From the NCBI GenBank assembly GCA_907165275.2, contig OU015669.1, positions 3,308,501 through 3,372,500 of the forward strand: a DNA stretch of 64,000 bases. The letters are read 5' to 3'. Under the pieces are notes generated by a model that did not search any database, had not been told where the DNA came from, and was given only the letters and a program-made list of their open reading frames with translations. The number at the start of each line of letters is the position of its first letter. Within the stretch, counting starts at the first letter, position 1. The translations under genes were made by a program, and so were the position numbers. This stretch comes from Zygaena filipendulae. Lineage: Eukaryota; Arthropoda; Insecta; Lepidoptera; Zygaenidae. Positions 10,501 to 25,500 of the stretch are shown here, piece by piece.

Positions 10501-13500
10501 TTTATAATTTGATACATGGTGTCAATGTATTAATTTTCTATGACAATTTTATTACTGCATCATTTCAGATGATTTTGTTACTGAGGAATTTAGGTACTCA
10601 TTTTGGAGAGAAAACTTTGCAACCGACCCAACAAAGAATCCCTGAAGGCACGTCAAGTGAAACTATCCTTAGGGAGATATACATATTTTACAAAGGGTTA
10701 TTTGTGAGAAATTTTGTAGCGAATGAAATAAATAATAATCTCTGTTCCCACCAATGTTTAATCAAATCCTTTCGATTTTTCAAAAGTTGACTGGAAGAAA
10801 TCCCCTTGCGGGATAAGTTCGCCTTTCAGCATAAATCACCTGCTTATTATAATTTTAGCTATTTGTAAAAACTTTGTTTATGTTCAATAAAGTATACAAA
10901 CAAACAAACAAACAAATAAAATTAACCACTTAATTTAAGCAGGGATGTCCTAAAATTCAAATCCCGTGGAAAGGTCAATATCCATTACAAAAAAAACCAC
11001 ACCAGTGGAACTAAGTTGAACTCTTTGTATTTTACAATTTTTTCCTTAGTAAAAAAATAAGGGATGTTTTAATTAAAATGGCGATCCGGCTTTTTCTACT
11101 CTTTGACGAAAACAACGTTAACCGGAAATTTTATATAGAACTAGCTGCCCGCGCGGTTTCACCCGCGATGATTTCGGGAGTTCCCGCGGAATTGTTCGAT
11201 ACAAACTTTGCTCCCCTTTTTCACCACGTCAGACAAAGAACACACCCTCCAAGTTTCAAGTCTCTACAACCAGCGGTTTAGGCTGTGCGTTAATCCATCA
11301 GTCATTCAGGACAAACTATATGTATGATTTGAAAAGGATATGTATAAATTGTGTACAATTTTTTTTAAGTACCTACGTTTTTAATGTTTACCTATATAGG
11401 TAAACATTAGATCCTATCCTACCTACTTTTAACTTTTATGAAACTATTTTAATTAATGCAATCAACATATTCTATTTACAGATCAATGTGTTCAAAAACT
11501 TTTGTAGGTATTTTCTAGTTTGATTTATTTCAAAACCAATTATCAATAATGATAATTATGTAAGTTAAACCGGATTCGGGGAAAACCTAATATCCACAGT
11601 GGACCGCTGAATTTCGAAGTTCGATGTTTGGTTTCATGTTGTTTGAGAACAAACAAGAAAATTACATCAACATTTTCATTGTTATTATTACAGACACATA
11701 AATATGTATCTAAACACGAATTACGAATTGACAATAATTTTCAATAACAAGTATAGTTTATTTTCTAGTTTCAGAGAATGTAGGTTATACAATGTACGAG
11801 TAGCAAAAGAATTTAGCGCCAGAAAATTTTGTATCAGTAAAATTCTAAACTGCATAAAATCTGCATTTATATCCTGAAAGAATTTATCCTCTTGACATCA
11901 TTTACTCGAATTGAAAATGGATTTTCCATACATAATTATACTAAACTTTTTTACTATTTTTTAACTATGAAAATCCTTTCATACACATATAGTTAACTGT
12001 AAGAACCGTGGGTTTGTAAACAAAAGCATTTTGTATAAAACCAAAGTCAGAAAATGCGTTGCGGCGGGTGCGCGCGCGCATGAGAAATCGGTACCTTTTG
12101 GCTCTGGTCACAGTTCAAAACAAACCTAACTAATCTCAGGATACACGTAAATATCTCTAGATATTAGAATAGGATAAAAGATTCCATTAGGATAAAATAC
12201 TTCAGCTTTCACGAGCGTATAGAAAATATCCTATTATTTTCGCCTACATATCCCTCCTTCCGTAAAATCAAACCTTCGCCCACTGGCATATAGCTTTACA
12301 GATTTTATGGGTTCTTTAGATCAGATAACAAAGGATGAAAACCATTCATACAAAAAATTAAGTTTACAAGGGTACCCCAAAATTCACGTGGGATATAGGT
12401 AGCTATAGAAACTGCCACATTTTGGACTTCGTGACCATAGTCATAGTGTTACTTTCTCTCAAAATTCCATTCGAAATGGGCATGTTGACTAATTTTTATT
12501 TTTTAGTCCGTCTTGTAGATTATTAAAAAATATTGGACACATATTTTTTCTTTTTTTACGTAATCAAAAAACAACGGCGATATATTGAGTTGAAATTTCG
12601 CGTGACGTCACTATTCTGACAGTTTGTATGGCGGTTTTAGCGGTTAGTGACGTCACGACCCCCTCACCCTAAACTTTAACGCGCTTTATCTCTGTATATT
12701 TTAATTTATTTGAAAAAGCAAAAAATACGTGTCTATTGTTTTTTTTTATTTTCTAACTGATGGACTAATTAGAATTTTGATTTTCAAAAGTAGTAGTATA
12801 AATTGACGTGTACGTTTGCGCCGAGAGACGGGGTAAGCACCGCCACACCACCACACCACACACCAGCACCACAGTTGAAATTCAGCTGATTTCAGCTGAG
12901 TCATCAAATCAAATCAAATATACTTTATCGCACACACAGTAGAAGACACAATATTTACAAAAGACAGAAACATATGGATACGTACAATGAGTACGTACAT
13001 CACGAGTCATCATGCGCTGCGCGGACTCAGCATGCATTGAACCTTAGTTATCCTAGCAAACACGGCATCCACTATCCAATGTTAAGTAATCAATGTAGCC
13101 CCTTTGTTCTGAACACCCGCCGTGGTTAGAACTTCAGTAGTGTCAAGAATGAAGAAATTGTTATTTTCGAAATGGAATAATAGATATAACCTCTAGCACT
13201 GAACCGCAAGTCAACGTACACAATACACTCGCGCGGTATTCCTCGGAGATTTGTTGTGTAACTTACAGCACTTCAAGTTAACAATCGTGCGGGAATAATG
13301 GATGAAGCATTCGCTAGTCGAACGTACTGGAAATCCAGCTGGCTTCCAAAACTATTTATGTAGGTACCTACGTATATAAAGGACAAAATTGAGAAATATC
13401 TAAACTCTGAACTTGTCTGCAACTCAAAGCGTTGTAGGTATTCCAATTTAAATTGTGGAGGTTAAAGCCGTGTTTTCACCAATTCTAGCCATAATAATAA

Positions 13501-16500
13501 TATAAATGAGTAAGTAAGTCTGTCTGTCTGTTTTTCTCTTACCTATTCCCGCCTTGACTACTAAACTGATCATCAAAATGTTGCATTTACCTACACTCCG
13601 AAACTATCATGGATGAAAACGCGGGGGACAATTTAAAATAGATGTGTTATTTTTTAAGTAGGTAGGTACAATAAAGAATTATTTGTATCGGTATCTATAC
13701 CAATAAAGACCGTCTTTTTCTATAAACCATCAATTTTATTTTATTTATACCTAGTAGAAAAGTACAATACAAAAATTTAAAACCAAACCGAAATGTGATA
13801 AAATTGTGGCCATTGTCTTTTTTTTTCAACGTCAAGCGTCCCTAACTAGGGTGTAAGATTAAGTAAGAGACTTATTTATTTTTAAGTAGACTTTCGGTAT
13901 TTGATTCTCATCTCAAATGTACCTACAATAGATATATTATAATGAGGTAATCGTACTATGAGTAATATTATGAATGAGAGTGAAGATGTTTGGATATTTG
14001 TTAATCAATCACACATAAACGACGTCGGGGGGTTTGGATATTTTGCACATATGTATATTATGTAGATAAAATATGTTCTAGGTTAACACATAATATAATT
14101 TTTATCCCGTAATTTCCCAAGGAATTTCGAAATTCATACGGGCGAAGCCACGAGAAACGGCTAGTTAACCGATAAATTTTAATTTATGAAAACTAATCAT
14201 GCAAGAAGCCATCGCGCCCATTGCACGCTCATTCACCCGCGTAAACACGCGTTTTTATTAAGGTTTTCTCTATGATTTATTCAAATTATAAGTATTTCTA
14301 TTTGTGTATCATATTATTTACACGTAAGCATAAATTATCATATACTTGAGTGAGTCCCTCCTTTAATTTATCATAGAGAACATAAATAACTGAAAACAAA
14401 AAATGGACAAAAGAAATGAACCCATAAGTACCAACCTAATAAGAAGTTATCTACAATATCAATGCAACAACCCGTAAACTCTCATAAAATAACATAATTA
14501 TGATCATTTCAGGCTTTATGTTACATTCTAGTGATTTACTTTTAGTGGCCGAGCAAATTTATGTAAGCGTGCATAATGTTCCACCATAAACCAATTACTT
14601 ACTGCGTCGTAACCTATGCGTTATTCAAGAAGAAAAAAGGAAATAAACCCAAAATACTCATACAAATTAGAAAATAAACATGAACCTCTTTGTTCCTCAA
14701 CGGTTGATTGTTCAATAGGTACTCACGAGTACAGGACATGTCCCCGCATTAATGACGTGAGCAATAAATAAGAAATAACAACAAAATAAACACACGGTTA
14801 CCGATGCCACCCAGCACTCACCTACCATTTGTATGGTTTAAAAACAAATAAAAAGCGAACATTCAATTTATGCAAGGTGAGTTTTTCATGTGTGCGTGGA
14901 ACGCTTTAAGCAAAACTACGATGAAAAGCAATTTTGAAAAGAGATAGGTAGGTAGGTAAGTACGTATAATGCCATTCCACAATGTCGCTTATACGAATTA
15001 AATTAAGTGTGGGAACTAATATCAAGTTACAAACTAAAAGAAAGATTTTATTTATAGAAAATACAATTTAAAATAACATTGTATTATCTTCAAAATAAGA
15101 ATTTTTAATAAAATTTAGGCATTAATTCACCCTGTAAAATGTAAGTACATATTATTTATCATAACGCCATAACAAACTAGTATAAAAGAATATTACCTAA
15201 GTACCTACTGACATATTGCGTGTAACTGACATCGCTTTTTGTGTGTAGAGGTTTAAACTTTGTTTATAAAGCTTTAAGCAATCACAATATAAACTGTATG
15301 TTAGTATGTATTCTTATCTTTACGGATGTTAGGTACTATACCTACTGCTGATAGTAAATGTAAACAAAAAGAAAAAGGCAGTATCAAAATTTTATAAAAT
15401 TCATCAACTCACTAAACCTTAAAACTTTGGTTTAATTCTGCAAAATATGAAAATAATAGGAAAAATTACATATAGGTATATTTCGTTCGTAAAGACGAGA
15501 ATGCAAATTTACATCCAGTTAACACTAAGCAAACCTTACATTTAATAATAAAAACAAAAACAAACAAGGTCATTTACTGATTTTTTACAAGAAAGAATAT
15601 GAGTTACGTAAGTATAGTAATAAAATTTATATTTCTTTATACAAATCTTTATAATATCTACGTCTTGTGTATAAAATATCTAAACATAGAGGCACTCAAA
15701 ACTCTCCTCGATTCCTTTTTAAATGAATTAATATGTTATTATTAGAAGACTTTTTTAATTTGGTGTGCAATAAAGAGTAATCTATCTATCTATCTATCTA
15801 TCTATTATGGTTGTTTTTACACAAAAAACATTGCCATCATTTTCTATTCTACCAAATACTTAGGCATCCCATTTTCTTTCTTATAAAAATCAATGCTCTC
15901 AAAAATCAACTCACTGTCTCATAATATTGATGATGAAGTAAGAGATGTCCTTGAAGCCAACAAGGCCAGCTCGGACCATCATGTAGAATTCGTCCGTGCA
16001 CTCCTGTTTTTTCTCAACGAAGTCGTAAGAGAAACCGCCGGTCGTCACCAGCGGTGTACCGGTGTTCCCGAGGAACTTCGTGATGCGCGCCACTGATGCT
16101 GTGGAAGAGGAACGTTTTATTGATGCTGAGCAGAGCTGTGGAGCTTTTGTATTCTTAATAAGCCTTCTGACTCGCTTTGCCTAGATTAAAGATTTCAACA
16201 ACAGGAATAAAGTTTTCCAATTTAGGGAGAGACCCTCCAACCCCGATTCCCGGGTACCGTTTGTTCTAAAACATTTGGTGATCTTCTCTCAATTATAATA
16301 CACAAGCCGTGACTTTCTCCATTTAGCGAAATGTCTAGCTGTGTACATAGTTACATCGAATTGAGAGTAGTCTTCTTTTCTTTCTTTTTTTAATTAGTAT
16401 CCGTGACTTAGGTCTAGACGCCAGGTCTGACATAGACTCTTATGCGCCGCCGCTGTTTTGCCCGTTTGGCTAATGGTTAACATTTGTTTTTTTTTTTTAC

Positions 16501-19500
16501 TAGTCTAATATTATTAAAGTATTTTTAATATATTACAGTAAAACTGGGATTGGTAAAGTAGTAGGGCCTGATTTAATTCAGTATATTACGTAGACTTTAT
16601 CCCTATACTTTTATTGGAATTGCATTTTCTTTTTATCGCCCAAATAATAAGTTTTATTATGATAGATCAAATAATAGAGGAATAACTGAGAAAAGACGCG
16701 CTGTTGCGTCCATGTAATGTGGGTGATAAAACAACATTATTAAACAACAGAAGCACTTTTAGCCGCACATAAAAGTTGCTATAAAAATAAATACGTAGTG
16801 GATACCTACATAATATTGACTATATGTAAATATGTATTATTATCATTTCCCTCATTTTTGTTTATATCTACGGTAATACTATAAAGAGAAAATACTTTTT
16901 TTTTGTTTGTATAAACGCAAAAACTACTTAACCGATTTTCAAAATTGTTTCACCTATAGGGTACAGTGTTTCTGAGTGATATAGGGTACTTTTATTCTGG
17001 AACTGCCACGGGAATTCCGTAATTAACCCGAGTCAAACCGTAGGAGATCGACTAATACCTATTACCTAGATCATAAGTATAGTAATTTGTTTTTAACTAC
17101 AAATGTATGCATAAACTTCGCATTGTGTTTTGTTATAGGTATAAACTATAAAAGATAAAAAAATAGCGTATAACTAGGTAGGTGCTCGCTATGAAAGCCA
17201 CCCTAAAAAAACTTCACCCTGGCGAAATTAATAATTAATTTATTCATTCAAAGATTTCCAGATAAACTCATTACCACCCGTTATTTTTATATTTAAAGAC
17301 TAGCTGTGTCCCGCGGTTTCACTAGCATGAAACGTTTTTAAACAACTTTTTTTTTCCAACATCCGATTTAAATGAAACAAAGCCTATATGTAGTTCCAGG
17401 CTAAGCTTATAATCTACCTGTGAAAACCGCATGACAATCCGTTCAGTAGATTCGGAGGTTATCGTGAACAGACAGACAGAAAATAACTTTAAAAACTCTT
17501 TTTTTATCGCCCCCTCTCAATTTTATGTAATAATATTCAATGTACAGAATCGTGGACTCCACTCTTTAGATAGATAGCTCTATAGATAGATAGCTCTAAA
17601 GTCAGCCACAATCTAATTTCTATAATTTTTTTCAAAACTCTACCAAAAATTGTTTTTATTATATCATCCAGAAATGGTTGCTAGAAAAATCTCGACCATA
17701 TTTTCACTACGCACGTACAAGGTTGGTGATAGAGTTATGTAAATCATGTAGATATCTAAAACCAATTTTGATCCTATTTTGCATATTGATAAAAGTTTTC
17801 GGTGACTGTAATAATATATCTAATAATATCTGAGTGGTCTGAGTCTGGGCTTGGAGTTTGTAAGTTTCAAATCAAGCACTTTACAGTGTGGTGGTGATAA
17901 TATAACGTCACGCTATATTGACACAACCCTTTCATTTATTATAATAACAGAAAGTGTAAACAAACAATATGAAAAAAGCGCAATTTTTGACGATTTTTAA
18001 TATTTTTTTTTTATTATAATAATACTTCAGAAATACGAACGTCAAAAATAATATTTACTTACAGTATTTTATTTTAAAGAAAAATAATTTTGAGAAATAC
18101 ATTTTTTTGATGTTGGCACCGTTTTAATTCTGTAACAATACGAACCCCTCTGAGTATTGTTATCTATTGTATAAGTAAAAAATAGTTTTAACGTTCTCAA
18201 AGAATATTATTATTCCCTTGAATTTACTATATTTTTTATCTTTATTATCAACTTATAAATACTCAAGAAATTTAAGCGTATTCAAAGATTATTTCTTTAT
18301 AACATTTTCTTTTTGACACGTGTACTTACGGACAAAGGAAAATACAAGGAGGATCTTAGCACCTGTCCTGTACTTATATACCTACTTTCTATAGCGAACC
18401 GAAGTTTTGAGAAATACAAAAAGATTCTTTTGTATACGAGCACTCATTTTATTTTTATGCTATTAACTAGCTGTTCCCGCGGTACCCGTGGTAATTTCTG
18501 AGTTACCGCGGGAATGTCGGAATAAAAAGTACCTTATGTCCGTCTCTGTACCCTTGACAACTTGCATGCAAAATTTCATGATGATCGGTTGAGCCGTTAA
18601 GGCGTGAAAGCGTAACAAACAAATAAAGGAACAAACTTATTTAAGCATTTATAATATTAGTAAGGATTTTTCTCTCCTGGCAGCAAGATAATTGTGTACA
18701 ATCTTTAAAAGGATTTCTTTTTTATGTGATAGGGGGCAAACGGGCAAATGGTACACCTGATGGTAAGTGATTACCGCCGCCCATAGACATCTGCAACACC
18801 AGAAGGCTTGCAGGTGCGTTGCCGACCTGGAATAGGGATGGAACTGGCTTTCAAGTGGGACTGCCGGAACACACCGTTAGGTGCTTGGCGACAGATTTGC
18901 AACTTGAAGGTGGTAGCTAGCCAGCCGGGCACTAGAGAGCGCCCTACCACCATGCTATGGTTTCCTCACGATTCTCGCATCGGCTCCCGACTGTAATTTG
19001 TTTACCAGTCGATGGATGAGAGTGCGTGATGACTGATGAGTGCTTGAGGTATTGCGAGCGGATGAATGTATCAAAAATTTTGCATCTTAGATTCTTTTAT
19101 TTTATTGTACTTCTTTATTAGTCTTTACCGTATCATCATTATATTTCTTATTTTTAATTGCACAGTGTCTTATTGGAACTGTAAAGCTGTGAGAAATTTT
19201 GTGTAATAAATAAATAACACACTATTGCTTAGGTCCCACTAAGGTTTACCCAGGTTCAGGGCATAATTTAAGGTTTCATTTGAAACAACAACAGAGTGTA
19301 AGGCATAGAGCAAATAAATTAACTAGACAAGACATGTAGGCGGGGCAGGCGCGCACCGCTGCCATATCCCAAGTTTATTTATCACAATATTCGCAAAACT
19401 GTGAATTTTGAGAATTATTGATTTGTTTTTATATTAAACTAAGTTGATGTCCCTTCTATATGTATTATTTTCTGTTCTGTGGTGTAAGGGTATTGCATGA

Positions 19501-22500
19501 GCAAGTACCAACCACAACGCATTCTCTGTTCTCGACATCACAACGTAATGCCAATGGGCATGTTGACTAATTTTTATTTTTTAGTCCGTCTTGTAGATTA
19601 TTTAAAAATATTGGACACGATTTTTTTCTTTTTTTACGTAATCAAAAAACAACGGCGATATGTTGAGTTAAAATTTCGCGTGACGTCACTTTTCTGACAG
19701 TTTGTATGGCGGTTTTAGCGGTTAGTGACGTCACGACCCCCTCACCCTAAACTTTAATGCGCTTTATCTCTGTATATTTTAATTTATTTATAAAAGCAAA
19801 AAATACGTGTCTATTGTTGTTTTATTTTCTAACTGACGGACTAATTAGAATTTTGATTTTCAATAGTAGTCCACATCTCCATTGTGAACGAATGTATTAC
19901 GTACACAATAATACGTTGACGACATACCTACCTAGACGTTATACATATACGTAACGCGCGGAATAAGGTTTGAATATTCGAATAATTTCATCAAAGCTCA
20001 GACGTTTGTAATAAAGTAGCGGTGCTCTGCTAAATTACACATTACATCTCAATGTTTACACGGTACACACCCACTTGCTTCACTGTATCTTTATCTACAT
20101 CTATAAATATAAATAAAATTTATGTGTCGGTACGTAAATGTCAAAATGAAATATTTTGACTGAATACATGTGAAATTATATAACGGTATTTATAATAAAA
20201 AAAAAATTCTCGAAATTGTTGTCTGTCTGTCCTTCTGTCTGCACGTTTGTACCGATTTTCACGAGACTTTCATTGGCAGATAGCCTAGTGTTTTCTGGAA
20301 TAACGTAGGCTACTTGTATGAGAGTGGAACCGCGGGACACAGCTAGTTATACTATAAGAATAAATACGACGATATGTTATCAAATTTGCGCCAAAAGAAT
20401 TGTATAAGAAATCTCATGTACCTACCTACCGTACTTATAATTAAATACTCAAATTATGTTTATTACGTGGATCGTTTAAAAATCCAAGATGAAAGATAAT
20501 GAACGGCATTATACACACACACGTTTACAAATATTTACTGTTTATTTATTTTATTTAGCTACTTTTAAAAATACCTAATATATTATCTACTTGTTTGTGT
20601 AGATTATATATGCGACATATCCCTATCCATTAATTTCTAAAGTGTATGAATATATAATAAAAAAATATTACTTTTCAAATAAAAAAAATATTATTATAGA
20701 GAGCATGAAATTTAAGGAGTAGGTGCATATAAAAGGAAATAATCAAAGTTCGATTGAGCAAGTAATAAATTATGTAGTATGAAATGTGTAGGAAGGAGAT
20801 AGTTAAAGTCCGCTTATTTATTGTTAATACAATCATAATTACGATACTTGTAAACAAATAAGCTCAGAGTAAACAGTTAAACACCCATTCTTATGATAAT
20901 ATAAATGTTTAGCTATTGCGGGAATCGAACCCGCGACAAAAAGTCGTAGCGTACCACGCACCATAATCATGTCTGTGTAGCGTACAACTACCTATCACTA
21001 CCAAGGAATACAGAATATAATCCCACTAATATTATAAACTAGCTGTGCAACGCGGTTTCACCCGCGGCAATTTCGGAGTTCCCACGGGAAACATCTAAAT
21101 ATCCAAACATACAAACATCCACACTTTCACATCTATATCTATACTTACTTATAATAAAACTGTCAGGGGTACAGAGAAGGACATAGGGTACTTTTTATCC
21201 CGGAATTCCCGCGAGAACTCCGAAATTACCGAACTCCGAAATAATATAAAGAAGCGACACCCTCCGCCTCCCGCCATTTTCATTCCTCCTCACACACCAC
21301 GAAAGTTTCTCGGTGAATTCCGAGTATACCTAGTTTGTGTAGAATCTACATGTGACAATTGATTCACTGACAGTCACTGTCAGCTCGCTGTCAATCATAC
21401 GATACGCACACACACACAACACGTGTACACGTGTACAAACCGGCTGTCTTTACTTGTGGGAAAGTACATGAATCTGTTCATTGGTATGAAGTGTCCCCGG
21501 GCTGATACTATACACTAATATTATAGTGCTGTCGCGTCGGTTAATAACTTTGAAATCGATATTAAGTTAAATAGAATATGGTTCTACACTGCTATTGAAT
21601 CGATTTTTAAATTATAGAATAAACTTTTTTTTTTCTACCATCAGCGAAGCCAAATGTTTCTTGTTGAACCTAGTTCTTAGGTACGTACAACGATACACAC
21701 AACTCACAAGACTATAAACAAAAAGATATTGTAGAGTAAAGCTATATAAAAACTTGGCAAGCGCACAACTATTCTTGTTTTACTTGAAAATATTATGTAA
21801 TTAGCATTGTTAACGATAACAATGATTGTTTACCATAGACCATACCATAAACACAACACACCCATTGTAACATTTTGAGAAAATCACAACATGCGACTTC
21901 CCCGCGGTTTCTCTCGCATCAGCAAGGCGATTATGTAACTTTTGTTGCTATCATATTTCAGTTTCAATCAGAAATATAGTGATTTTGTTATTAATTATCA
22001 TGTTTAACAGCTTCAACTTTTGAAATGTGTTTATTTTTGTTGATTGCTATAGATATTGTAGGTGTTAAAATGTGCATATTGTAATTGAAAAACCGCCATA
22101 TTTTTGATTGTAACCAAAAAATGATAGAAACAAAAGTTACATAATAGGCCCTCAGGTTTCGATATTCTTTCGGGAAGTGGGCACGATGACGGGGTGAAAA
22201 AATCAAATTTCTATTTGGTCCCTGACTCCTCAGTTAGACAGTACAAACATAATAGACACGTATTTTTTTTACTTTTCATATTATTGAAAAAATATTTACC
22301 TAGATATAACGCATTAAGTTTAAGGAGTTGGAGTTCATGACGTCATAACTAAGCATAATAAAGTCGTACCTAGGCGTCACGTCACATGGAATTTCAACTC
22401 AATGTATCGCCGTTATTTTGTGATTACATAAAAAAAAGAAACCTGTCCAATATTTTTTTTATTAATCTACTGCATGACGGACTAAAAACTAAACTGTAGT

Positions 22501-25500
22501 CAGTCATTCAGCCCAATATTTGTATCAGAAAAAAATTACCCTATATTATGTCACCTAAATGACTCTTAACTATAATATAACTTAAGTACCTATTAAATAC
22601 CTAGATATCCCCCCGGTTTCACTCGCATGAATTTTGGGTCTCCCTCGGTAAATCATTGTTCCGGGATAAAGCGTATTATATACGCTGGCGTAGCTACTGT
22701 AGTTTCCTACCAGTAAAGGTTTTGTTTTTTAAAATTGTTTTAGTAATTACAAACAAAACAAGTAAATAAACTATTTTTGTTTACTAGCCGTTCCTCGCGA
22801 TTACGCCCGCGTTCATTTTGGAGTTCCCGCGGGAATTCCGGAACAAATAGTACTTTTCTTTACCTACCTGTTATTGTTTGTCTGTTTGTTACGCTTTTAT
22901 GCCTTAACTGCTCAACTGATCATCATGAAATTTAGCATATACCTACCTTGTCAGGAGTAAAGAAAAGGACATATTTTTTATTCCGGCATTCCCGCGGAAC
23001 TCCGAAATCCCCGCGGTTGAAAATGCATTAAATTTTGCATCCTACCTACTACAATCGTCAGGGGTACGGAAAAGAGTATAGGGTACTTTTTATCCCGGAA
23101 CTCTCGGGGGATTTCCGAAATTAACGCGGGTGAAAACATAATATATTAAAAATTAAGTATTTTTTTGCTTTTGTAATTAGTTTTGTAATTACTGTTTCCC
23201 GACACACCAACAGAGCAACATTAATGCACACTCGTACTCGAGCTTGACACAGACAGACATGACTAATTACACTTATTGTACCTTAAGTAAGTAAGGTAGG
23301 TACAGAAAATTTAATTATATACATTTTTCTGTCTTGTTTGAAATTATTATCTTACGTTTTTCTTCGGAGCTAATATTTTTTGTCCGGGACGAACGTTCAA
23401 TTTCAATGGTCGACTCCAGAACCTAGGTTTTAAATGTTAATTATTATTGATACTACAGTAGAATAGAATAGAATAGAACAGAACAGAACAGAACAGAACA
23501 GAACAGAACAGAACAGAACAGAACCGAACCGAACCGAACCGAACCGAACCGAACCGAACCGAACCGAACCGAACCGAACCGAACCGAACCGAACCGAACC
23601 GAACCGAACCGAACCGAACCGAACCGAACAGAACAGAACAGAACAGAACAGAACAGAACAGAACAGAACAGAACAGAACAGAACAGAACAGAACAGAACA
23701 GAACAGAACAGAACAGAACAGAACAGAACAGAACAGAACAGAACAGAACAGAACAGAACAGAACAGAACAGAACAGAACAGAACAGAACAGAACAGAACA
23801 GAACAGAACAGAACAGAACAGAACAGAACAGAACAGAACAGAACAGAACAGAACAGAACAGAACAGAACAGAACAGAACAGAACAGAACAGAACAGAACA
23901 GAACAGAACAGAACAGAACAGAACAGAACAGAACAGAACAGAACAGAATAGAATAGAATAGACTTTATTGTACACCAAAATAATTTTACAGTGTGTTTAC
24001 AGAAACTTATAATTAAGGGCATACAAAAGGCGGTCTTATCGCTTTACTAGCGATCTCTTCCAGACAACCTTTGGGTGGATAGGACAAATACAGATAATTT
24101 ATAATATGTTGATTTGGTATAATATAGGTAGAACATGAATCATAAAATAATACTAAATAATAATACAAAATATACACATAGAACATAAATAAAAATACAT
24201 AAAAAAGATATACAAAGATACGCGCATAGATATAATATTTTATATACATACAGAAAAATATATACGTATAATATAACCATACTAACTTTATAAATGTGAT
24301 AAAACACAGGTGCATACTATAAATGTTAATCTACAGCAAGTTACGATCCATGAGTGAGGTAGAAGGTACAATGTATGTATTATAATATAATATTTGTCTT
24401 AAAGTCAATAAAATCAAAAGATCTTGATTTATACACGAAATCCCGAAAACTACTTGACCTAGATGAAGCTGTTTGGCAGGTAGATTGTTTACACACAGGT
24501 AGGAGAAGTCAGCTCAACCATCAAGAACAGATTTCCCGGAGAGGCCGTGGCAACTTTCAAATTAGCACAGGTAGAACTATGAAAAGAAAATTTGGCAGAT
24601 AGAGAGATTATAGATTTATAGAGAGCAGAAGTCAGCTAAGAAAGGATTTCGCGGAGTTTCTTAACGCAGCTCAGGTGAAACTTCAGAGAACGGCTAGTAT
24701 CGTCAATATTATTTAAGACTTGCTGTTCCCCGCTGATTTACCCACGTTCATTACGGAGTTTCCACGGGAACTCAAGGTTAAAAAGTACTCTATGTCTTTC
24801 TCTGTACTCTTGACAACGTGTATGCAATTATCTCATGATGATCTATCTGTTGAGTAGTTAAGGAGTGAAAACGTAAAAAACAAATAAAGAAACAGACGAA
24901 CAAACTCACTTTCGCATTTATAAAAGTATAGGGATTACTGTGATGTCAGGTTTATAGTATGTTGATGAACCTCTTGCTGTAATAATTTATCATCACCCAT
25001 CAGCCGACACTTGGACAATAAAACAGCGAATTGCATGATTAACCGACTTCAAAACAGGAGGATATATTTTCAGCTGCGTGTCTGTTTTTCATAATTTACT
25101 GTAATTGAAAGGCATTCGCTTGTGAAAATCACAAAATAAACATGGCCATGTTGTATGAATAAATCAGTAACGCGTCGTTAGTATGAAAGTATGTGTTACG
25201 AATGAGTGCTAAATTAGGTGATTGGTCCAAATTGGAGGGAAGGCAGAAAAAGTAATTCAGTGTCAAGTATGTTAATGAATTGGGAGGACTCTCGGCAACA
25301 CTGAAAAAAGGGTTTTACTATAGATACGTTAAAATGAAGTAAAATAAATTATTCTTTTGTGTATACCTACGCAGTTTCTTTTTTAGAAATTTAATATTTT
25401 TCCATTGATCTTTATGTTGTTTATTGAGGCAAAATGATGCTGTGTCTGAATATCACTTTAAAAAAAATGCAAGCAGTAGAAACAACGTCCCTTCATATTT

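Noticed and set aside
10479..10790. Plus-strand 103-codon open frame
   Set aside because: AT-rich, no domain and no splice-bounded context; chance length in such DNA.
20911..21000. tRNA gene on the minus strand
   Set aside because: Only the T-arm is good; no pairing acceptor stem or proper D and anticodon arms. Better read as a SINE head.
23461..23960. CRISPR-like array or telomeric repeat
   Set aside because: No spacers, and the unit is not the insect telomere TTAGG; the flanks show a retroposon tail.
23430..24022. Two long minus-strand open frames repeating Ser-Val-Leu-Phe-Cys
   Set aside because: They are just the pentanucleotide array read in two frames; a repeat of five bases without stops is open in every frame of that strand.
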